A DNA stretch of 48,109 bases from Welwitschia mirabilis (GCA_051453625.1 JBOZIK010000001.1:94252784-94300892), one strand, 5' to 3'. Numbered from the stretch's first letter, positions 21,400 to 32,599 are shown. Notes: a model not told the origin generated them from the letters alone. Program-made: numbers and translations.

Positions 21400-23330
21400 G
21401 AAAGATGACCTAATTTTTGAAATCTAATAGTTTTCTTAATCTTTTTGAAAATAATATAAGGTAGACTTACCCATAGGCCTTCTAAAATTTTCACACATAA
21501 TTACACATGACAAATAGTTGCTTAAAATGTTTGTAATACTCTAGATAAATTTTTGATTAACCCTAATGCAATAAAATTCTCCAGGATGGGTTTAACATTT
21601 TCCCACTTCCATCCTTCTAATATTTGTAATGCGTGGGTCTTCAAAATACCTTTATTTGTTATTGTAACATCAATCCTTTTCCTGTTTTCTACTTTATTGT
21701 ACTTCTTCCAAGTAGGAACATTTTCATAGGGCATTGTTATGACTCATTCAATGATCTCAATTTCAACTTTAATTTGAACATTATGTACAAAAGTAAAAAG
21801 AACATACTCTACATCCCTAGTAGTAGAAAATTGAATTTCTAGTTAAGGATAGCATAAAATTATTTGATTACCTAAGGGAAGTACTCATCTTGGCAAGAGA
21901 TCAAATAATGAAATTTCAAACTTTTAATCCTATCATAAATAACTAGAAAGAGCTAAGAAAATAGAGATAACATATTAATTTTTTTAATAAATTCCTTTCA
22001 ACCATACCAGTAAGCTTGAACTTCTATTCATTAATCAATGATGGTAACTACTATATGTGATCTTACATAGCCATCTTTACTTTAGGTAGTGAAGTTGTTT
22101 CTTATTTTATTTCATGTTGTTCCTGATTATTTTCTACCTATTTTTATGTTTTAAACAGATATTTTGTCATAGCTTGTATCCTTAATTATCTATTTGGTCT
22201 TAGAACTTCTTTCTATAGGAGCCAATGGTTTCTCATAAGTAGCTTTATTCAATCTCCTTAGTTTGCTCTTACTTCCAACTAGTTTTTTATCCTTTTGTTT
22301 TCTTGCATATTTTCTTGACTCCTTACTCACTCCATTTTTTAATTTATCTTTTTCTTATAGCATCCCTTCTTATTCTGTGTCAAGTAGCTACTTAGAGCTT
22401 GATGGTCTAGCAGTCTTTATAAGGGGTTCCTCTAAAATGTCTGGCTAACATGTAACTTCTTCTTGAATAATGGTAGTATTATTAGCCTACTTTGCTCTAT
22501 TGTTAAAGATATATTTGATTTTGATAACTCTTTGACTGGTAGGTTAAAAATGTTCAAAGACCTATTGTAACATTTCATTCACTGGCTACTCATTCCCTTA
22601 TTCTTTTCTTTATTATCCCTATTTAATTTCCTTCTAAATTTGTGCTTTAGTTCTAGTGTTGAAAGTCTTCTATACCTTATTCCCTTTAGACTCTTTAGTT
22701 GCCTTCATGTTTGCCTTCAATATGTGTTTCCTCTTTTCCAATGGCTTATGTTCTAATACTAACTCAGTCAATTGATCTAGGTTAGATTCACTATGATTTT
22801 CTGTTGGGGATTTTTTCAATTTTCTAGATTGATTAGTAGCTTATTATTGAGAAGGTATTTTAGTTACTAATGATTTTTCCATTGGATATTCTACCAATTT
22901 CTTCTTAATTTTTCTTCTTTATTTGTACATTTTTGCTTTCTTAATTTCTTAGCTGACTTTTACTTATCTTTTAGATTTGTTACAATTGTTTAGTATTTCA
23001 TGGATAATTTTTGTTTTTTAAGCTTTGAAGGCCCTTCATTCCTCTACAATTTTAAAACTGCTATAGTTGTCTCTGATTTGTTCTCTTACATCCAAGCTAA
23101 TTTCCTATTTTTAAACTCTGCAAGAGTGTGCTGATATCATGATGTATTTGTTCCAATCTTTTGTTATCCTTGAGCACATGTACAAGCGTGGATAACAGGT
23201 TTAAAAAACTCGAATCTAATGAGATTTACTTATTTCCAACCCATTAGAGGAGTTTGTTCCCTACATTGACCTTTGAAACAACGAAGCTAAACACTACACA
23301 CCCTGTAAAAAAGAATGAATGTGTATGTTT
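21400..23330 (-). pseudogene. Downstream ORF remnant of element C (after integrase)
   Basis: Several minus-strand pieces look coding. 23000-22650 gives EYPMEKSLVTKIPSQ, SRKLKKSPTENHSES, LDQLTELVLEHKPLEKRK and KANMKATKESKG. 22380-22200 gives a very basic KESRKYARKQKDKKLVG and LNKATYEKPLAPIE. 21734-21522 gives VTITNKGILKTHALQIL and WENVKPILENFIALGLI. The low-complexity basic part followed by a folded part resembles the ORF found after pol in Athila-type elements. The function of such ORFs is not established, and I cannot name a domain with certainty. Confidence 0.5.
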
Positions 23331-24691
23331 TCATTAAAAAAATTAGGAAATATATTTTACTAGCAGGTTCTTTTCACTATTCACTATTGTCATTCTTCTC
23401 AAAGAAAATTTTAATCCAAAGAATAAAAAAGAACAAGTTAGTTGACAATTGGAGTTAAAGACTAATGAGATAAAAAAATAAAAATAATGCATTCTATGTG
23501 GTAAAAAAAAGAAAATGAACTTCATTTTTATCAGAAGAATGTTACCTCAGTTGTTGGAGGGCTCAAATAATTTAGCGTTTGAAAGATATCATAGAGAAAG
23601 CATAGCAATGCCTTATAAAGCTTAGAGACACATAGGGTTAAAGATGAATGAAGTACAAGGTGAAAATAACAAAGTTAGTGTTTTGGAGGGTTTTGAATAA
23701 GTGAAGTATGCAAAATTTGCATAGGACATGTGGCATATAGTTGGATTGATGTGGTTTAAAAAGTTAAGTTAAGCATTTGGTTTTAAATTATGCATTTAGT
23801 AAGGATACATGTCAACAAACTATAGCTTTGGGTTAGATTCTTGCACCACTCTTGCACCATATTTACATACAAGCATTATTCAAAATATTATAGAAAGATA
23901 AGTTTCCAGTTAATTAGGCATATGATGGTTTTAGAATTCGATAATTGATTAGTCTCTAAATCACATTGAATATGGGGCATTATATTATCAACAAAATTAC
24001 TTTTTAAAAAGAAAATTGAGGTTTTATAAAAAGAGGAGATTATAATAAGCCTACCCACATATAGAAACTCATCTCCTAAGCTTGAACTGCAGTAACTAAA
24101 GAAATATTTATAGGTAAATTAATTGCTAAATGTATATAGATAAGGAGTTTTCATAGGATATACATGTATATTATTGGTAAGGTGATTTGTGTATTTTTCA
24201 ATATGTTATTTTGTTTCATTTTCTTCTATGTGCAGTAAAAAATTGGTGCAGCATCATAATAAGTGTACTTCCTAGATAGGATAAAGGCCTGACAATCACC
24301 TATGCCTATAGCGGATGTTACAACATCAACTTAAACCCTAAAATTCCTCCTCATGTTGTTTTAGACCATATCCAAAATGTTCTTAAATGTCAAAGTACAA
24401 AGCCCCATCAGATAATTCAACTCTAGAATTCTGGATGGCAGGCTACATAGATTGCTTGCTATATGGATAGTATACTTAGTTTTGATTTCTTATCAGTTTT
24501 GAAAGATGTGGCCATCCTTAAATAAATGTATGTTATATAATATCAACAGAGCTATTATTTTAAATATATACAATATTTATAATATATACAGTAAAAGCAT
24601 AATTCAGGCTTGGTTAAACAACAGTGAATGATGGGCTAAATGACAAATAGTATAATTCCTTGAGAGTAATTACCTCTATTAAATTTAAGGA
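23331..24691. other. Element C, non-coding stretch between integrase and downstream ORF
   Basis: AT-rich with no family recognised. In Athila-like elements this is where a spacer or intron before the downstream ORF would lie. Confidence 0.35.
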
Positions 24692-25775
24692 TTACTTAAT
24701 GAAATCCTGAGGATAATAAGATTTTAAATGTTTACCTTTTACTGTAAAAGTCCTATTCCATCCAAATTTTTAAGTAGAACTAATCCATTAGCATACTGTT
24801 GGACAACTTTAAAAGGACCTTACCATTTGAATATTAATTTATTATGAAGGTAACTTAATCTAGAATTAAATAAAAGAACATAATTACCTTTATTAAAGAT
24901 TTTCCTACAAAGGTACTTATGATGTTAAAACTTTCATTTATACATTTATTAAAAGTTATCTATTTAAAGATTGTATTCTTTGTTCAGTCAATGAGTTGAG
25001 TTAATCTATCCTATGATGGACATTGGTTAATGGGCTTGTAATGTCAAGGTAAGTATTGACTTTTAGAGATTGGAAATAAGTTTAATTAGTAATAAATCTT
25101 GTTTCCCATAAACTAATTCATATGATGTATAACCTAGGACATTCCTATAGGTTATTCTAGAATCCTATAACACCTCATCTAATTTCTCACTCCAATTTAT
25201 CTTATGGATGTTGATCATCTTAGCTAACATTCACTTGATTTCTTTATTATTCCTGTCTATGAGGTCATTGGTTTGGGGGTGATATGGATTTGCAACTCTA
25301 TGATTAATTCCATTTGAATTTAATAGNNNNNNNNNNNNNNNNNNNNNNNNNNNNNNNNNNNNNNNNNNNNNNNNNNNNNNNNNNNNNNNNNNNNNNNNNN
25401 NNNNNNNNNNNNNNNNNNNNNNNNNNTCTATGATTAATTCCATTTGAATTTAATAGTTTTCTCAACATGTTTTTCAAAAAATGAGTTTCTACATCAGAAA
25501 TCTTGCCAAAATATAACTTTTAAGAAACTTATAGACTATTTTCCCATCATTTTTCATTATTGAAGTAGCCTCCATCCAATGTGTTATGTAGTCTACTTCT
25601 ATGAGGATATAGGATTTTTGATGAAACAAAGGTTCTGTGGATCCTATAAAATTTATCCTTCAATAATTAAAGGGTTGACACTATAAGATTGATTGAAGTG
25701 ACATTTGATCTTTTATTCCAATTATTCCTTTCTTCTGATACTTATCACATCTCTTCACAAAAGTGTGGACATTGC
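24692..25775 (-). pseudogene. Ty3/gypsy integrase remnant (C)
   Basis: Minus strand from 25775: the zinc-binding end (HTFVKRCDKYQKKG, where the second Cys of the CxxC pair is Tyr); QMSLQSIL; the first catalytic region (ILIEVDYITHWMEATSIM); the second region with ISDVETHFLKNML; then HRVANPYHPQTN, the signature before the catalytic Glu; RNVLGYTSYELVYGK; and the C-terminal part ending TVKGKHLKSYYPQDF with a stop at 24692. The order and motifs are those of gypsy integrases, which insert element cDNA into the host genome. Frameshifts and stops interrupt it, and a 100-N gap with duplicated edges splits it. Upstream RT and RNase H are not seen. Confidence 0.85.
25327..25426. other. Assembly gap (100 N), edges duplicated
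   Basis: The 30 bases 25297-25326 recur exactly at 25427-25456. Reading the integrase through a single copy keeps the protein continuous, so the gap is probably an unjoined overlap. Confidence 0.8.
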
Positions 25776-25810
25776 CCCCCACCCCCCTCCCTCCTGCCCC
25801 TCCCCCTCCT
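25775..25810 (-). other. G-rich tract, potential G-quadruplex
   Basis: The minus strand carries at least five runs of three to six G separated by one to four bases, in otherwise very AT-rich DNA, followed upstream by A7. It lies exactly where the integrase homology ends. Confidence 0.6.
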
Positions 25811-26039
25811 TTTTTTAAAAATGTTAAATTGGTTATATTAACTTAAAAAAAAGGAAAATATACAATAAAGCTTAGAAGATATTTCTTCAAGCATGATAAA
25901 AAGTCTCTCTGATAATCAAACCCTTAAACATCAGCATCTAATTTAGCTAAACTATGTTCCCAATTTTAATTAAGTATAGGCTTAAGGCTAACATCCTTTA
26001 AGGGGTTTATAATAAAATGACATTCATTAGTAACATAAT

Positions 26040-26540
26040 TGGAAAGGGGTGTATGGATAAGAGGGCTAACAAGAATGAGCTCCCTTTCCTCTTCTTATAC
26101 ATCTTCTTCTTCCTGTTGTTGCTCGTCCTCTATCACTTCTTCTTCAAGTTGTCACTACTCTGTTTGTTCTATCTCTGGTGTGTCTCAGAGGTGCAGAGAG
26201 GCTACACTCTTTGTTAATTTCTGTGTATTTTAGTGGTTCCCATAATAATGGCTTTTGCACAGGTGCATTTGGAATATCTTACCAAGCTAACATGGCTGCA
26301 CCAATATTCTTTTATTTTGATATAATAATCAAATCAACCCTTCATGGTATACCTGGTAATTTTAGAAAGAGTAGTGAAGAGANNNNNNNNNNCTCCTCCA
26401 TTATGGTAGTAAGGAAGTAAAAGTAAAGCTTATTTATCTTATCAAAGTAGCCTTTTAAGGTGAAATATTTCATGATCAGAGCAGTCCAAGAAATAAAGGG
26501 CCTTAGTAGATTTTTCCTTCTATAACTTTTATTGAAGAAC
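26040..26540 (-). pseudogene. Unknown retroelement-associated ORF, copy 1
   Basis: Minus strand from 26535: NKSYRRKNLLRPFISW, ALIMKYFTLKGYFDKINKL and, after a 10-N gap, SLFTTLSKITRYTMKG and YYIKIKEYW. Near the end comes an acidic stretch (QLEEEVIEDEQQQEEEDV) and ELILVSPLIHTPFP. A second copy in opposite orientation at 30459-31216 has matching residues in the same frame order, so the protein reading is real. I do not recognise the family. It lies between integrase of C and the LTR of D and may derive from an extra ORF of another element. Confidence 0.45.
26383..26392. other. Assembly gap (10 N placeholder)
   Basis: Ten N inside the unknown ORF copy. Comparison with 30580-30650 suggests roughly 20-30 bases may be absent or collapsed. 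Confidence 0.9.
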
Positions 26541-26599
26541 ATGTTTTTAATGATACAAAAATCAAGAATTAGTCAGCCTAAACTAAGCCTTCACCAAAT

Positions 26600-26812
26600 C
26601 GAGACATTTGCCCTATTCAATTGGGACATCTGATCCTGTGCTCGGTTTTCTCTTAGGAACATCTGTCAAACTAGGATGTCTGATTTTATACTTAGTGATT
26701 TACACTAGGATGTCTACTCTATAAATCTAGGATGTCTGGATCTACATTCGATGATATGTACTAGGGCATTCGCCTTGTGAAACCGGGACGTCTAGCCCTA
26801 TATTCAATTTAT
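26600..26812 (+). repeat. U3 array of GGAYRTCTG repeats, alternating spacing
   Basis: Eight units based on TAGGAYGTCTG (from GAGACATTTG near 26602 to CGGGACGTCTAG near 26784). Spacing alternates between about 18-22 and about 32-34 bases, a dimeric period near 56. The core GACGTC is palindromic. Confidence 0.75.
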
Positions 26813-27014
26813 CAGAAATCAAGGCATTAAAACTGAGAGATCCAAGACTTCTCAATGAGATGTTAAACCTTGTACCCATTGGTGTGGAAATTTAGCCATT
26901 AAAGATGTCAATTCGCAAATTTCAATGTATCAACGGTCCTTTTCTATTCTAGCTCATCTACAACATGTTTAGCACATCTTACGGAGACCTTACTAGTTAA
27001 TTTTTCTACATATC

Positions 27015-27026
27015 TCTATAAATATG
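27015..27026 (+). promoter_or_regulatory. TATA box of D LTR
   Basis: TCTATAAATATG, about 200 bases downstream of the array. Confidence 0.6.
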
Positions 27027-27506
27027 TAATATCTCTTCATATGAAACATTACGCTATATCACATTAAGAAATTTCTCTTCTTTAAAAGATCTATCTATGG
27101 ATATTTAAAGCTGATGTACTATGCTAATAGCTAAGCACCATGAGATTAGACAAATATATTTTGTAATCATTTTGTAAAAAGCTCAAGGAGTTGAGCAAGA
27201 TTTGAAGGTTGTTAAATCTCCTTGTAAAAGATCTCACTATATGAAAGTTTTGGAGATAAGAAAACCGAGAAGCTGATAATAATTGCTACCCCTTGAGAGT
27301 GGAGGAGGATTGGCCAAACCACTATAAAATCATGGTGCATTTAGTTGTTTTTTTGTTAACTCATTGTTTTATTTTTTAATATCATTTTTTACTAAATTTC
27401 TGTCTCTAAAGTTCTAAGATTGCAATTTTTTTTTAAAAACCTATTTACCCCCTTGCCTTCCCCTCTCTTTTTTCTCTGCCCCAAGATGCCTCACGATCCT
27501 AATAAT

Positions 27507-27518
27507 TGGTATCATAGC
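27507..27518 (+). other. Primer-binding site of D (tRNA-Met)
   Basis: TGGTATCATAGC, one mismatch to TGGTATCAGAGC. Confidence 0.85.
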
Positions 27519-27535
27519 TTGGTTGCTCTAGATTT

Positions 27536-27577
27536 NNNNNNNNNNNNNNNNNNNNNNNNNNNNNNNNNNNNNNNNNN
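27536..27577. other. Assembly gap (42 N)
   Basis: Falls between PBS and gag, probably over the gag start codon. Confidence 0.9.
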
Positions 27578-27591
27578 CCTCAAGCTTCTCA

Positions 27592-29250
27592 GGCTATCCA
27601 AAAGATCAAGTTATTTCTAGACCTTCCTTCTTTAATAATAATAAATATGCTCATTGGAGATCCAAAATGAACATCATTCTAACTTCTCTAAATTCAGATA
27701 TTTGAGGTGTAGTGAAGCATGAGTATGAACCTCTAATGGAAATTGATGTGAATGAAAAGATGATTCCAAATCCTAGAGACAACTAGGATTTTGATGATAA
27801 GAAAATAATCTATATCAATGTTCAAGTAATGAATGCAATCAACTACTTCTTGATTACTAAAAAATATGACAGAGTAATTCAGTACTCAACTACAAAAGAC
27901 ATGTGAAACACATTGAGGGTAACCCATAAAGGAATAAATATAGTAAAGAACTCGAAGCTATAATTCTTAGCCACTAAATTTAAAAACATTAAAATGGAAG
28001 AACTAGAATATGTAGTAGAATACACCACAATAATTAGAAACATTATGAACAACATGTGTGGACTAGACGAAAGAGTCCAAGAAAACATATTAGTAAGAAA
28101 GATCCTCAAGAGCTTGACTACAAAGTTTAGACCAAATATCACTACCATTGAAGAAAGCAAGACATCAACAAGATTAGAGTTGAAGAAGTGAAAAGATATC
28201 TAATGGACTATGAAGATACCCTTCTTCCTAAAAAGGAAATACCCAAGAATAAAAGTATCATCCTTAAAGAAAGTAATNNNNNNNNNNNNNNNNNNNNNNN
28301 NNNNNNNNNNNNNNNNNNNNNNNNNNNNNNNNNNNNNNNNNNNNNNNNNNNNNNNNNNNNNNNNNNNNNNNNNNNNNNNNNNNNNNNNNNNNNNNNNNNN
28401 NNNNNNNNNNNNNNNNNNNNNNNNNNNNNNNNNNNNNNNNNNNNNNNNNNNNNNNNNNNNNNNNNNNNNNNNNNNNNNNNNNNNNNNNNNNNNNNNNNNN
28501 NNNNNNNNNNNNNNNNNNNNNNNNNNNNNNNNNNNNNNNNNNNNNNNNNNNNNNNNNNNNNNNNNNNNNNNNNNNNNNNNNNNNNNNNNNNNNNNNNNNN
28601 NNNNNNNNNNNNNNNNNNNNNNNNNNNNNNNNNNNNNNNNNNNNNNNNNNNNNNNNNNNNNNNNNNNNNNNNNNNNNNNNNNNNNNNNNNNNNNNNNNNN
28701 NNNNNNNNNNNNNNNNNNNNNNNNNNNNNNNNNNNNNNNNNNNNNNNNNNNNNNNNNNNNNNNNNNNNNNNNNNNNNNNNNNNNNNNNNNNNNNNNNNNN
28801 NNNNNNNNNNNNNNNNNNNNNNNNNNNNNNNNNNNNNNNNNNNNNNNNNNNNNNNNNNNNNNNNNNNNNNNNNNNNNNNNNNNNNNNNNNNNNNNNNNNN
28901 NNNNNNNNNNNNNNNNNNNNNNNAGCAATAATGATGATGAAGATGATGATTTATCCTTGCTAATACAAAAACTTTAAAAGATTTCTCAAAAAAAAAAAGT
29001 ACAAAATTAAAAGGAAGACTTCAAAGAATGGATGATAAAAGTAAGAACTCTTCTTCATATATTCAGTGTTATGAGTGTAAGGGATTTGGTCATTTTACAA
29101 TGGAATGTGATAACAAGAAAAAGGAAAGAAAGTCCAAATTCAAGAGAAAAAAAGCCCAATTGAATGATAAAGAACCCTTCAACTTTGGGCTAGTGGCCTC
29201 TTGATAAGAAGCAAGGTTCAGAATACATTAGTTTCAATCCATCTAATGAA
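27592..29250 (+). pseudogene. Copia gag remnant (D)
   Basis: Frame from 27619: RPSFFNNNKYAHWRSKM, then MNAINYFLITKKYDRVIQ, EYTTIIRNIMNNM, ENILVRKILKSLTTKF and TTIEESKTSTRLELKK, the copia gag (UBN2-like) core. Three stops in this frame (27703, 27784, 27904) fall where the family has Trp, each explained by TGG to TGA or TAG. A frameshift at about 28188 continues KRYLMDYEDTLLPKK. After the 646-N gap, a complete CCHC zinc knuckle CYECKGFGHFTMEC is at 29067-29108, followed by a basic tail. Gag packages element RNA; this copy is dead. Confidence 0.9.
28278..28923. other. Assembly gap (646 N)
   Basis: Lies within gag between the core and the zinc knuckle. In the family this interval is far shorter than 646 bases, so the gap size is suspect or an insertion is hidden. 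Confidence 0.85.
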
Positions 29251-29280
29251 CAAACTTATATATGCTTAAAAACTAAAAAT

Positions 29281-29700
29281 TAAATTGATAGTGATTCTGA
29301 TGATAATGACATTTTTTATGCCTATGAGAAACTATATAAAGTTAGTATAAAACTTAGTGAGAAAATTGTTTTCTTAAAAAACCAAATTTCAGACTTAGAG
29401 ATAAATATGAAGGAAGCTAACAATGAAATAAAAGAATTATCTAAAGATTTATAAGATTTTAGAAAGACAGTTGAAATATTTGCTCAAGGAAAAGATAACC
29501 TCAACTGCCTATTAGGTATGGAAAGATTGCCCAATGATAAATTATACTTCTAAAGCCATCTAGGTAAGTTTTCTATTTTTAATTGCTTTCAACCAAGTCT
29601 GAAATTACAATCTTTTAGCAAAGTTAGTTTGAAGTATTATTACTACAATAAATATGGGCATATATAATTTTTTTGTCCATATAAAAATCCATGTACTTTG
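29281..29700 (+). pseudogene. Copia gag C-terminal coiled-coil and second knuckle-like motif (D)
   Basis: Reads DSDSDDNDIFYAYEKLYK, then a heptad-rich segment (SEKIVFLKNQISDLEI, KEANNEIKELSKDL) predicted to coil, then YYYNKYGHI with FCPYKN, a decayed knuckle in which both leading Cys are Tyr. This is the usual link between gag and protease in large plant copia elements. Confidence 0.7.
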
Positions 29701-29844
29701 GTTATGTAAATAACAAGTTTAGATTTGTCAAGAAAGCTAATCTTAAATCATTGAATCAAAAAGGAAAAATCACCAAGCAATGAGTGAAAATAATTTTTTT
29801 TATATATCTATTTGCTAATGCAACCTTTCAAGCATAAGAAAGAA

Positions 29845-30420
29845 CTAAATGATACCTTGACAGCGAGTGTTATAGACACATGAATGGAAACAAGAGCCTT
29901 CTATCCTCCTTTTAAAAATACGTTGGAGGTGAATTTATGTTTGAAGACAACAACAAAGGTCATATTATAAGTAAGGGCTCTATTACTGCTTCTAATCATC
30001 ATCCTGTTATAAATGATGTATATCTTGTAGATGGATTAAAGCATAATCTTCTTTGTATCTCTCAGATTTGTGATAGAGGTAATATAGTATTTTCTTACCA
30101 TGATAAATGTGTAATTAGAAACACTATAACCAACTAAGAAATTCTTACTAATACTAGATCCAAGTTTATGTATGTTCTCAGTGGTGATGATAGGAAAAAA
30201 ATAAAGGATGTTATATAGCTTAAACTAATGAGGTTGATTTATGGCATTGATAGTTAGAACACATAAATTTAAAAGATTTAATAATAGTCTCCTCAAAAGA
30301 AATAATTAAAGGTATTCCTAAATTTAATTTTTATCAAGGAAAGGTTTGCAAAGCATGTGTTAAAGGAAAATTGGTTAGATCCAGTAAAAAGGGGAGTTCC
30401 AAAAGCTTTAATTATTTCTC
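29845..30420 (+). pseudogene. Copia protease end and GAG-pre-integrase remnant (D)
   Basis: YLDSECYRHMNGNKSLLSSF at about 29853 is the protease active-site block; the catalytic DSG is DSE here. After a frameshift, MFEDNNKGHIISKGSI, VYLVDGLKHNLLCIS and KCVIRNT give the GAG-pre-integrase domain. A Cys near 30354 and the GKLVRSS stretch mark the integrase entry, after which homology stops near 30420. Confidence 0.8.
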
Positions 30421-30458
30421 ACTTTAGAATATCAATTAGCAAGACCCTTAGAAAGAGA

Positions 30459-31228
30459 GATAAAAGCTATAGAAGAAAGGATTTACTAAGGCCATTTGAT
30501 TCTTAGGCTAACTTAATTATCACATACTTCGCTTTGTAGGGCCACTTTGACAAAGTCAATGAGCACCACTTCCACTTCTTACTGTTACGATGGGAGAGTT
30601 TCAAATAGATATTCCTTTCTTCCTCCCTGACTCTCTTCACTACTTGCTCCAAAGATGTAAGGTATGCTATGAAGGGTAGATTTGGCTACTTTATCAAAGA
30701 CAAATGCATATTGGTATAAGTATTTTAGCTTAGCAAGAAATCTTAAGAGGACCTGTGTAAAAAGCCGTTGTTGTGGGATCCGCTCAAGTATATAAAAAGT
30801 GAAAGAGCACAACCTTCCAGTGCCTTTTAAGTACACTAATAATGCACCATATATCATACAGATAGAGCAGTAATAGTATGAAGAAGAAGTTGTAGAGGAG
30901 GAGAACCCATAAGAAGAAGAAAACATTAAGAAAGAAACTGAACTATTGGCTCTTACCCCTATTGCCTAAATCTTCCTGCCTCCCAAACTATGACTCAGAT
31001 GAGTATTGTTTTGTTATAAATCTATTAAGGTAAGCTAGCCTTGAACCTCTTTCTGATTGAAATTAGGAACTTGGATTGACAAAATTAGATGCTAATGTAT
31101 TGGGGGTTGAATACAAGAGGGACTTATACCATACTTGGAAATCTAGCTCTTGAGCTATGTTGGAAATCTTCCTCTTTTTTGAGTTAATATAATCTATTTA
31201 CCCTTTCTTAAAAGTCAAAAAAAAAAAA
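30459..31228 (+). pseudogene. Unknown retroelement-associated ORF, copy 2, ending in poly(A)
   Basis: Reads DKSYRRKDLLRPFDS, NLIITYFAL, GHFDKVNEHHFHFL, SLTLFTTCSKDVRYAMKG and YFIKDKCILV, then an acidic EEEVVEEENP..EEENIKKE stretch and ELLALTPIA. It parallels the minus-strand copy at 26040-26540. It replaces the integrase core of copia D and ends in A12 (31217-31228), immediately before RT homology resumes. It could be a retroposed transcript or a recombination product. The family is not recognised. Confidence 0.45.
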
Positions 31229-32590
31229 TTAATGAAGCAGAAAATGTCAAAGCTTACAAAGCAAGACTAATCACAAGAGGATTTAGACAAAGAAAACATG
31301 TATATTATGATGAGATATTTGTAACTATTTCATACTTCAAATCCATTAAATTAATGTTATTATTGGTTGTACATTGGGGATTAAAACTCCATCAAATGGA
31401 TGTTAATTATGCTTTATTAAATGAAAACTTAGATGAGGAAATATACATTTATCACCCTAAGGGTTTTATGCAAAAAGATAAAGAATAGAAAGTATGTAAA
31501 CTAGTTAAAGATTTATATGGCCTAAAGTAAGCTTTTAGAGCTTAGTTTCATAGGATTAATGAGTATTTTCTTAAGAATGATTCTAGGTCATATGCATTTG
31601 AGCCAAATCTCTACTATAAACATAATGGATAAGATTAGATTATGATTCACTTTATGTGCATGATCTAATTTTCTTCTCCATTTCTCAAAAAACGCTTTAA
31701 AATTTTAAAGGTGATATATAAGAGGAATTTGAAATGAAGGATATGAAGATGCTAAAATACTTTCTTAGAATTTAAGTAGATTAGTTTGATGATTGTTTAA
31801 AGATTCATCAAAGTAAGTATGCTCAAGCTATTTCATAAAAGTATGGACTAAAAGATTTAAAAACTACTAGCACATCCATGTCCCTTAATTATAAGATAGA
31901 AAGAAAAGTGCTTCTCCACTAGTGAATGCTCTAATGTATAGAAGTATGATTGGTTATGTGAGATTTTTTTGCTAACTAAGACTTGATCTTGAATTTTCCA
32001 CAAGTTATTTGTTGAGATTTATGCAAGAGCCAAGACAAATTCATAAGCAAGTATTAAAACATATCTTGAGGCATGTTAAAGAAACTTATGATTTTAACTT
32101 AAAATACATGAAAGGAGATGGTAAGTTACATACATACTATGATGCTAATTGGGGGATTATGTTGAGGATAAAACATCAACTTTTGAAGTTATAGTGTTTT
32201 ATGGTCATAATCCCATTCATTGGAAAAGTAAAAAAACAAAGTAGTGTAATATTATCATATTGTAAAGTAGAATATATGCAATGGTTGACTGCTTACAAAA
32301 TAAGTCATGAATGAAAAAAATGTTTTCCAACTCGAATTTAAGATAAATTTGCCTATTGATCTCATGTGTGATAATGGTTTTGTAATTAGGTTACCAAAGG
32401 AGCATGTGCTAAACAAAAAATCAAAACACACTAAATAAAATATTATTTCATAAAGGATGAGGTGAACAAGTACACTATTCAGCCCACACATGTTAAGATG
32501 GTTGATTAATTAGCTAATTTATTTACTAATGTCTTTCAAATAATAGGATGAGATATCTTATGAAGGGAATTGGCATTGTTCCTATGGCTA
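31229..32590 (+). pseudogene. Copia reverse transcriptase and RNase H remnant (D)
   Basis: RT begins NVKAYKARLITRGFRQ, then YDEIFVTISYFKSIKLML, HQMDVNYALLN (first catalytic Asp present), EEIYIYHPKGF and KVCKLVKDLYGLK. The YVDD box at 31653-31664 reads YVHD, so one catalytic Asp is lost. RNase H follows: VLKHILRHVKETYDFNL, KLHTYYDANWG (the family's Asp-Ala-Asp-Trp block), a VEYM-like motif and KSKHT with DEVNKYTIQPTH and MVDXLANLFTN near the end. These enzymes copy element RNA into DNA. Many stops and frameshifts. Confidence 0.9.
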
Positions 32591-32599
32591 AGAAAGAAA

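Larger units (their letters stand above)
26542..27505 (+). repeat. 5' LTR of element D (approximate borders)
   Basis: The right border is set by the PBS at 27507. The left border TGTTTTTAATG at 26542 is inferred from the end of the neighbouring ORF homology. U3 array, TATA box and a U5 with the GGCCAAACCACTATAAAA motif typical of copia LTRs support the call. Confidence 0.6.

Noticed and set aside
26017-26420. Plus-strand ORFs with Ser/Cys- and Phe/Leu-rich stretches
   Set aside because: Antisense to the Glu-rich tail of the unknown retroelement ORF. The minus-strand ORF 30585-30926 is the matching shadow in the other copy.
27879-28160. 93-aa minus-strand ORF with hydrophobic stretches
   Set aside because: Antisense to the clear copia gag frame of D.
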